Assembly (NCBI GenBank): GCA_951217055.1
Contig: OX578286.1
Span: 36,302,345 to 36,366,344, forward strand
DNA length: 64,000 bases
Reading direction: 5' to 3'
Source of the DNA: Gerris lacustris
Lineage: Eukaryota; Arthropoda; Insecta; Hemiptera; Gerridae
Part shown: positions 58,552 to 64,000 of the stretch, one piece after another
How the letters are laid out: every line of letters starts with the position of its first letter
Numbering within the stretch: the first letter of the stretch is position 1
The notes under the pieces: generated by a model
Told to the model about the DNA's origin: nothing
The model's database searches: none
The model's input: the letters and a program-made list of their open reading frames with translations, nothing else
Translations under genes and position numbers: made by a program

Positions 58552-58745
58552 GTACCAAGAGGTTCTTCTGTGAAAAATGCGGAAAGGGTTACGTTCACTC
58601 GCATCATCTTAGCCGGCATCGTAAGCTTGAATGCGGCGTCGAACCTCAGTTCCCGTGCCCTTACTGCCCGCACAAATCAAGACAGAAAGAGAAACTCAAA
58701 GCTCATGTTATTATCAAACACGGAGTTGACCCTGCTTTGTTATAA
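58552..58745 (+). CDS. lola: lola alternative 3' terminal exon 23 (near-copy of exon 22)
   Basis: Acceptor TTATTGTCTAG ends at 58551, identical to that of exon 22; entry codon Gly, then TKRFFC. About 64 residues. Finger 1 is CEKCGKGYVHSHHLSRH, C2HC end RKLEC. Finger 2 is CPYCPHKSRQKEKLKAH-VIIK-H. Tail GVDPALL, stop TAA. The upstream intron shares GTTGTTTATAA-TGGTGTTTT (58386; 57185 before exon 22), so the duplication took at least 150 bp of upstream sequence. AATAAA at 59015-59020. Confidence 0.92.
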
Positions 58746-58789
58746 GAATTAATGTACTGAAATGGACCATTAATAATTTAGGGACTGAA

Positions 58790-58905
58790 TCTATCCAAGT
58801 GGTTAGCGAATTCGTAAACACAGACAAATCTGGTGAAGTAGAATCCCAGAGAGGTGGGATATGTTGCACATTGATGATGATGATAATGATAATGATGTGA
58901 TGATC
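58790..58905 (+). repeat. SINE-like fragment with tRNA A box
   Basis: TCTATCCAAGTGGTTAGCGA resembles a tRNA A box; TAGAATCCCAG about 45 bases on is a decayed B box. A (GATGAT)n stretch follows at 58872-58898. Confidence 0.45.
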
Positions 58906-60085
58906 ACACAGATGAGTTAAGTGCCCGAATAACCGTCCTGTTTAACACCGAATGATGAGTTGATCTGAACGTAAATGAAACAAAAAATTAAAGAGAATGG
59001 ATGAATCATGTTGAAATAAACTAAACATCCTGCATTTGATCATGTTTGTCAATTTTATTCTGTAATATAATTGCTCATGCTCGTATTATACTTTGGGTAC
59101 ATAATTATTTCTTTTTTGAGAGACACGCTTAAATACCTCTTGCGTATTGTATGGTCTTCCTGTAGGTCTAATAGTATTTTTTTTTTTTTTTTTTTTAACA
59201 GTAGAGCTTTTTAAGTATTTTTTATTAATATTAAAAGATAAATCATGAGTTGTTTCCAGCTGGGAACATAGTTAGTTACCTGATGATAATCAAGGAACTT
59301 TATCATTTTCGCCCAAATTATAAGGTATCTGTCACCAAAATTTTGATAATGTGATCGAAGAAAATCTTTTGGTTAAAGTAAAAACCATCGTTGATGCAGA
59401 TTTAAATTACTTTATTGGATAGCTGTCCTCCTAGCAGATATTTGTGGCAGATCTAATTGGCAGACTAAATTCATCTGATTTGTGCAGCGATCGTGGTTTG
59501 CCATCGCCATTAATATACAATCCCACTGTCCAGTTCGTTGGCTGCGATGTCTTTCACCCTATTAGATTGGCTATCATTGACAGCCAACAGCAGATTAGTG
59601 GGTAACATATACCAGATATAAATATATTTCAGTGACGAAAATCTGATTGACCCATATTTACGTGCAGCTTACAAAAGATTTCTGTGATTACTGTCTGATT
59701 TTTAGTCGATAGTAATAAACAAAAATTTAGAAATAACACCCCGATAATCAAATTATGCTCATAACTTTGTTTCCCGTAAGTTCCTAAATCTATTATAAAA
59801 AATTAATTAATTAATAAGAAATAATGTTGATATTTTGTAAATTTATGGTTTGAAAAAAAATACTTTGTAATATTATTATTATTAATTATATTTCATTAAA
59901 TTAAATAGATTGTTATATTTGAGGCGTCTAGTTCCAAAACCACACAAAAAGGTTCTTTCAAATTTTTTAAGAAGCACAAAAAAACTGTTGAGAATACCAA
60001 ATTTAATTTGGACTATTAAATGAAAATCTCAATTATTAAAAAAGTATCCTTTAACCGTTTGAACCTATGAAAAGTGCTGTAAATG
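58905..60085. other. Spacer between exon 23 and the MITE before exon 24
   Basis: AT-rich, with a ~20-base T run at 59178-59197. Apart from the poly(A) signal at 59015, no gene or clear repeat family. Confidence 0.45.
59015..59020 (+). promoter_or_regulatory. Candidate poly(A) signal of exon 23
   Basis: AATAAA 270 bases after the stop, followed by a TTTGATCATGTTTGTC stretch. Confidence 0.45.
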
Positions 60086-60341
60086 AAACTTCTTTAGAGT
60101 GTTATTCCCCTTATAAAAACTACAGGAAGGAGTCACAATCTAAATAAAGTGTACGGAACGTTCTTCTTTAGACTGTTACTCCTCTTATAAAAACAGAAGT
60201 GTGATATTCTTTTGTCCCACATTACATTGGACGAAACATCCCTTTGTCTAAATAGTTATTTGGGCCAAGGAATATATAAATAACTTTATCCATTTATATT
60301 CCTAAAAAAACGTAGGGTAGTAACAATCTAAAGAAGTACTC
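60086..60341. mobile_element. Foldback MITE (family copy, reverse orientation)
   Basis: Ends AAACTTCTTTAGAGTGTTAT and inverted AGTACTTCTTTAGATTGTTA. The conserved interior appears in reverse complement (AAACATCCCTTTGTCTAAAT), so this copy is inverted relative to those at 26154, 56770 and 57544. Confidence 0.85.
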
Positions 60342-60545
60342 TTAGGTTTTAATCGAATGTTTAGTTTTGTAAATGGACGCCTAATTTAATGTATTATCTA
60401 ATAAAATAAAAACTATTCTATTAATGTAGATGTTTATTACTTAACTTATCCTCATCTTAGTTATTAATATTATTATTTATATGTTTTAATAGGTTCTTTA
60501 AGGAGCCTTTTATTAAAGAATATATATATTTTTTTTCTAATATAG

Positions 60546-60739
60546 GTGCCAGGAAGTATTTCTGTGAAATGTGTGGAAAGGGTTACGTTCATTCGCACCA
60601 CCTTAGCCGTCATTCCAGGCTTGAGTGTGGAAAAGATCCTCAGTTTTCCTGTCCGTATTGCCCGCATAAGTCCAAGCAGAAAGAGAACCTTAAAGCTCAT
60701 ATGTTTCTCAAGCATGGAATCACCCCGAAAATGCTTTAG
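60546..60739 (+). CDS. lola: lola alternative 3' terminal exon 24
   Basis: A T-rich tract then CTAATATAG ends at 60545; entry codon Gly, then ARKYFC. About 64 residues. Finger 1 is CEMCGKGYVHSHHLSRH, C2HC end SRLEC, then GKDPQFS. Finger 2 is CPYCPHKSKQKENLKAH-MFLK-H. Tail GITPKML, stop TAG. AATAAA at 60785-60790, about 45 bases on. Confidence 0.92.
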
Positions 60740-60784
60740 ATCGACATGTTATCAAGAAGAAGTAAACAATCTTTAAATTTGTTT

Positions 60785-60790
60785 AATAAA
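60785..60790 (+). promoter_or_regulatory. Candidate poly(A) signal of exon 24
   Basis: AATAAA 46 bases after the stop, with TTTGGCTTCTCTGTTTTG downstream. Confidence 0.6.
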
Positions 60791-60984
60791 CATTAACGTA
60801 ATTCGCAGCTTTGGCTTCTCTGTTTTGAGCTTTTTTACACCTTGAAGCTACTCTAAGTTCTCCCTCGAATGAGGGAGAACTTGGAAAATGATCAGAAGAT
60901 TTACAATTCGATCTCCACGGACGAATTGTCAATTCGTATTTCCATAACTACGGCATAGAATTTAATCAATGCACATTTGGACGC

Positions 60985-61170
60985 CAAATAATGTTAAAAG
61001 TTGACTGGAATTAGCAGAATCTAAACTTAAGACTGTGATTTCTGACAAGTTGACTGGAATAAACTAAATCTAAACTTAGGACTGTGATTTATAAAAAGTT
61101 GACTGGAATAAACTAAATCCTAAATCTAAACTTAAGACTGTGATTTCTGAAAACTTGACTGAAAAAAACG
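60985..61170. repeat. ~50-60 bp tandem repeat, three copies
   Basis: Unit: AGTTGACTGGAATAAACTAA then TCTAAACTTAGGACTGTGAT. The third copy carries a small insertion and decays. Confidence 0.85.
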
Positions 61171-61186
61171 TTAAAATACTTACTTT

Positions 61187-61470
61187 TCAAAAACGGTTCC
61201 GATGGTTATGTCAAAGAAAACCTAAAATGTAGTCAATTTAAATACAAATCGAACCAAATCTGTACTTTTCTAGTTTCTAAGAAAATTGCTATAAACGCCG
61301 ACGGTCTTGAGGACGGCTTAGATTCCCTGCTTGTAAGGAGTAATTTTTTGTGGTAAATTTGGATAAAATGTTCAATAATAACAGGTATAATGTAACCATG
61401 AAATCTTGAAACAACTGATAATGGGAAAACTCTGCATTAATTAATTATGTAGATATATGAGACAGTCTAA
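61187..61470 (+). repeat. Decayed third copy of the 610-bp dispersed element
   Basis: Matches the second half of 14720-15337 with many changes: AAAACGGTTCCGA, CCTAAAATGTAGTC, CTAGTTTCTAAGAAAA, AAAATGTTCAATAATAA, and a worn B-box area (CTTAGATTCCCTGC). Confidence 0.6.
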
Positions 61471-61529
61471 TACAAGTTGCATCACACAGATGAGAGATTT
61501 ATTTTGAGTTTTTATATTAGCATACTGTT

Positions 61530-61910
61530 AAGGTACTAGTTACTAATAACTAACACAGATAATAGGTAAAGCCATATAAATGTATTATTATTATAACTAA
61601 ATCATAGACAGCTTGTCAACACATAGTGTCACAAACTCCTCCTCTAGTTTCCCACGCTGCCCCACGTTGGGCGCAAGAGTTAAGGCACTAATTACTAATA
61701 ACTAACACAGGGTAAAACTATATCGTGTATATATGTATTATAATTATAGATGATTGGTGGTGATCCCTCAAATTTTAATAATGTTGTTGTGTGTTGGTCC
61801 TTACTGTGACATCCCTAAGGACCCACACACAACAACAATAATAAAATATGTATTATTCTTTAACATTTAACTAAATCATTGCTTTCTTGTCAACACAGTG
61901 TCACAATACC
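61530..61910. repeat. Tandem duplication interrupted by a hairpin element
   Basis: TTACTAATAACTAACACAG and CTTGTCAACACA-AGTGTCACAA each occur twice. The second copy is split by extra sequence containing a 52-base hairpin (61784-61835: TTGTTGTGTGTTGGTCCTTA pairs with TAAGGACCCACACACAACAA, one mismatch). Confidence 0.75.
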
Positions 61911-62007
61911 ATTTCGTTAGCGTACCATTTTCTATTTCAATAATTATTTTTATATAATAATTATCAGTAATCAATGTTGTTTTCTTTCTTTCTGTTTATT
62001 ACAACAG

Positions 62008-62201
62008 GTTCCAAGAGGTTTTTCTGTGAGAGGTGTGGAAGAGGTTACGTCCATTTGCATCACCTCAGCCGTCATACCAAATTTGAATGTGGTGTTCACC
62101 CTCAATTTCCCTGTAATTACTGCTCTTTCAGATCTAAACGAAAGCATAATCTGAAAGCTCACATTTGCAGTAAGCACGGTGTAGTGCCTTCTTCATTTTA
62201 A
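62008..62201 (+). CDS. lola: lola alternative 3' terminal exon 25
   Basis: Acceptor TTATTACAACAG ends at 62007; entry codon Gly, then SKRFFC. About 64 residues. Finger 1 is CERCGRGYVHLHHLSRH, C2HC end TKFEC, then GVHPQFP. Finger 2 is CNYCSFRSKRKHNLKAH-ICSK-H. Tail GVVPSSF, stop TAA. Its finger 2 loop (NYCSFRS) has left the CPYCPHKS pattern of exons 20-24. AATAAA at 62384-62389. Confidence 0.92.
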
Positions 62202-62383
62202 AATTAATTTGCTTGAAGATTCGTCGAAAAAAGTGGTGAACCTGATGTCGATGTTTTTTCGTCCAGGCCACTAATGGAAAAATTTGTCTTTACTTAAAAG
62301 TTATGTAAGCTGTTGTTTTTTGTATAACAATATTAGAATTTTAAGCCGTCATACGGTTCCCTCATCTGTATTGATGACGTTGC

Positions 62384-62389
62384 AATAAA
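62384..62389 (+). promoter_or_regulatory. Candidate poly(A) signal of exon 25
   Basis: AATAAA about 180 bases after the stop. Confidence 0.45.
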
Positions 62390-62454
62390 ATAATTACTTT
62401 CCAGCCGCTAGTCAGAGCAAGTACCTTCGACTCGCAGCTAGAACAATTATTTAT

Positions 62455-62755
62455 AAATATTTCATCTACAATTAAGTCAAATGTTATTTTATCTAATGTC
62501 ATCTGCAATTAAGTGTAATGATATTTTATCTTGTTTCATCTACAATTAGTTGTAATTTTATTTTATCTAATGTCATCTACAATTAGATGTAATGTTATTT
62601 TATTTAATTTCATCTACAATTTAGATGTAACGTTATTTTTTTTAATTTCATCTACAATTAGATGTAATGTTATTTATATAATGTTATCTACAATTAGACG
62701 TAATGTTATTTATACATAATTCTATTAAATGTTATTTCTTTATGTTATCTATAGA
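62455..62755. repeat. ~37-bp minisatellite, about eight copies
   Basis: Unit: TCATCTACAATTAGATGTAA then TGTTATTTTATCTAAT. It contains the small palindrome CATCTACAATTAGATG and gives a spurious open frame. Confidence 0.88.
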
Positions 62756-62939
62756 AATGAGTACTGACTTTTTTAACCTTTATTTATTACTATTATATTC
62801 ATTAATAATGTAATTAATTAATAATATATACTTGTGTAATTATTATATTATGTAATTCATTAATAATATTAATAATGTTTTTATAAAATAAAAATATATA
62901 TTTGACATTCGTTTTATATTATTTAATAGTTTAGTAATT

Positions 62940-63640
62940 ACCGTTTTTCTTCCGAGCTTACCGAAGGTAACGGAAGCTATGTGATCGTTCTGAAGAACGC
63001 ATTTCCAATTTTAAAATTATTGTGGCACATAGCTTCGTCGCGTTTTATATAATGAACTTGAATGATTTTATCCTTTTACAAACCATTAAGCCTCGTCCAA
63101 CTGCCGAGATGCGCAGGCGCACTTTAGACTGGGCATGCGCAGGCGTACTTTAGACTGGGCATGCGCTGAGATCAATGCTTGACTCGTTTCCTCTGTTCAG
63201 TTTGGCAGTCTGGACGAGGCTTTAGTGCCTAAATTATTTAATTTTTCCCTCCATTTATTTTAAATGTCAAAAATTTTTTACGTGAGTAAACGTAGCAATT
63301 TAGGAATATGTACTGCGTGCAATCGGTTGAAATTAATCGTGGGCTATCTGCGGGATATTTTCAACAAACCATCCAAATTTCTTTAAGGTTTTTCGCAAAA
63401 ATTGAGTGACAGACAGACAAACATGTTCCCTGATGTCTGAAACGGATTTTTGTCTTGGAATTTTTGAATTCGTAGACATAAATAAAATTTCCTTCTTCTG
63501 AACAATCACTTTGCTTCCGTTACCTTTGGTAATCTCGGAAGCAAAAGGGGGAAACAATTAAATAAATAATGGGTCGTAAAAGGAGAACATCATTCAATTA
63601 CGTTATAGGATGCAAGGAAGCTATGTGCCACACTGATTTA
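62940..63640. repeat. Dispersed repeat copies (GGAAGCTATGTG family) around a nested MITE
   Basis: A forward block at 62953-63030 (CGAGCTTACCGAAGGTAACG, then GTGGCACATAGCTTC) and an inverted block at 63290-63632 (GCTTCCGTTACCTTTGGTAA, ending GGAAGCTATGTGCCACAC) face each other, with the MITE at 63089-63221 between. Confidence 0.7.
63086..63224. mobile_element. 133-bp MITE with TTA target duplication
   Basis: Element 63089-63221: AGCCTCGTCCAACTGCC at the left, inverted GGCAGTCTGGACGAGGCT at the right, TTA on both sides (63086-63088, 63222-63224). Internal direct repeat of GCGCAGGCG-ACTTTAGACTG. Confidence 0.8.
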
Positions 63641-63940
63641 AAGAATCTTTTGTAATATTCATTTTATTGTAGCATCTTTAAATTTAAATACTGACTAATC
63701 TTGACTTCAAAATATATATGGTTTCTGCAAATTATTAGTGACTCGGATTCAACACATGTCCTTTTCTTTAGTCAAATTCGAGTCAGTTTTTTCTTCGTGG
63801 GGATTTTCCAGTCTTAATTCCAAAAGAAGATTTTTGGCATATCTGAGAGGACTCATTATTTTATTTGTTTTATAGAACTTTACTTACTTCTACAATGAAA
63901 AAAAATAAAGTTGATAATTTGTTTTCTTTTCTTTCTTCAG

Positions 63941-64000
63941 GTGTAAAGAAGAGATATTCATGCGAGAAATGTGGAAAGAGTTACGTTCATTCGCACAATC
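63941..64000 (+). CDS. lola: lola alternative 3' terminal exon 26 (cut by window edge)
   Basis: Acceptor CTTTTCTTTCTTCAG ends at 63940; entry codon Gly, then VKKRYSC. The visible part gives CEKCGKSYVHSHN, the first 13 residues of a C2HC finger of the exon 20-25 type, before the window ends. Asn replaces the usual second His in the HSHH motif. Finger 2, the stop and the tail are outside the window. Confidence 0.85.

Overview
This window is AT-rich animal nuclear DNA. The genes have pyrimidine-tract/AG acceptors, AATAAA signals and TE-filled spacers, so it is not bacterial. Its genes are one long head-to-tail series of short plus-strand exons. Each exon runs from a 3' splice site straight to a stop codon. 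Each encodes a C2HC finger (C-x2-C-x12-H-x4-C) followed by a C2H2 finger, and five exons carry a third finger. I count 26 exons, the last cut by the window edge. This is the architecture and finger signature of the alternative 3' terminal exons of insect longitudinals lacking (lola), a BTB/POZ transcription factor whose shared 5' exons are spliced to one 3' exon at a time. The BTB exons are not in the window and must lie upstream (left). The organism is an insect with a large, repeat-rich genome; I cannot fix the order or species.

Layout: exons start at 1738, 5342, 9846, 10680, 12976, 16811, 20911, 22194, 24435, 25613, 28659, 31408, 33126, 36674, 40166, 42102, 46598, 48230, 49930, 52785, 54885, 57336, 58552, 60546, 62008 and 63941. 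Every complete exon has a length of 3n+2 and begins with the last two bases of a codon. All therefore accept the same splice phase, and because the donor side supplies G, the first residue is always G, V, A, D or E. The last seven exons form a recently expanded subfamily (GYVHSHHLSRH in finger 1), and exons 22 and 23 are near-copies. Exons 4 and 5 form a second related pair.

The spacers (0.6 to 4.2 kb) hold no other gene I can support. They contain at least ten minisatellites or satellites, six copies of a foldback MITE ending in ACTTCTTTAGATTGTTACTCC, and a degenerate hAT element with a perfect 8-bp target duplication. They also hold a decayed TIR transposon with a nested MITE, TTA/TTAA-flanked MITEs, four decayed non-LTR retrotransposon fragments, tRNA-derived SINE-like repeats, and several long inverted repeats. 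Together the exons work as a cassette bank. One BTB dimerisation module can be joined to any of at least 26 DNA-binding tails, and the main differences fall at the DNA-contacting helix positions of finger 2.
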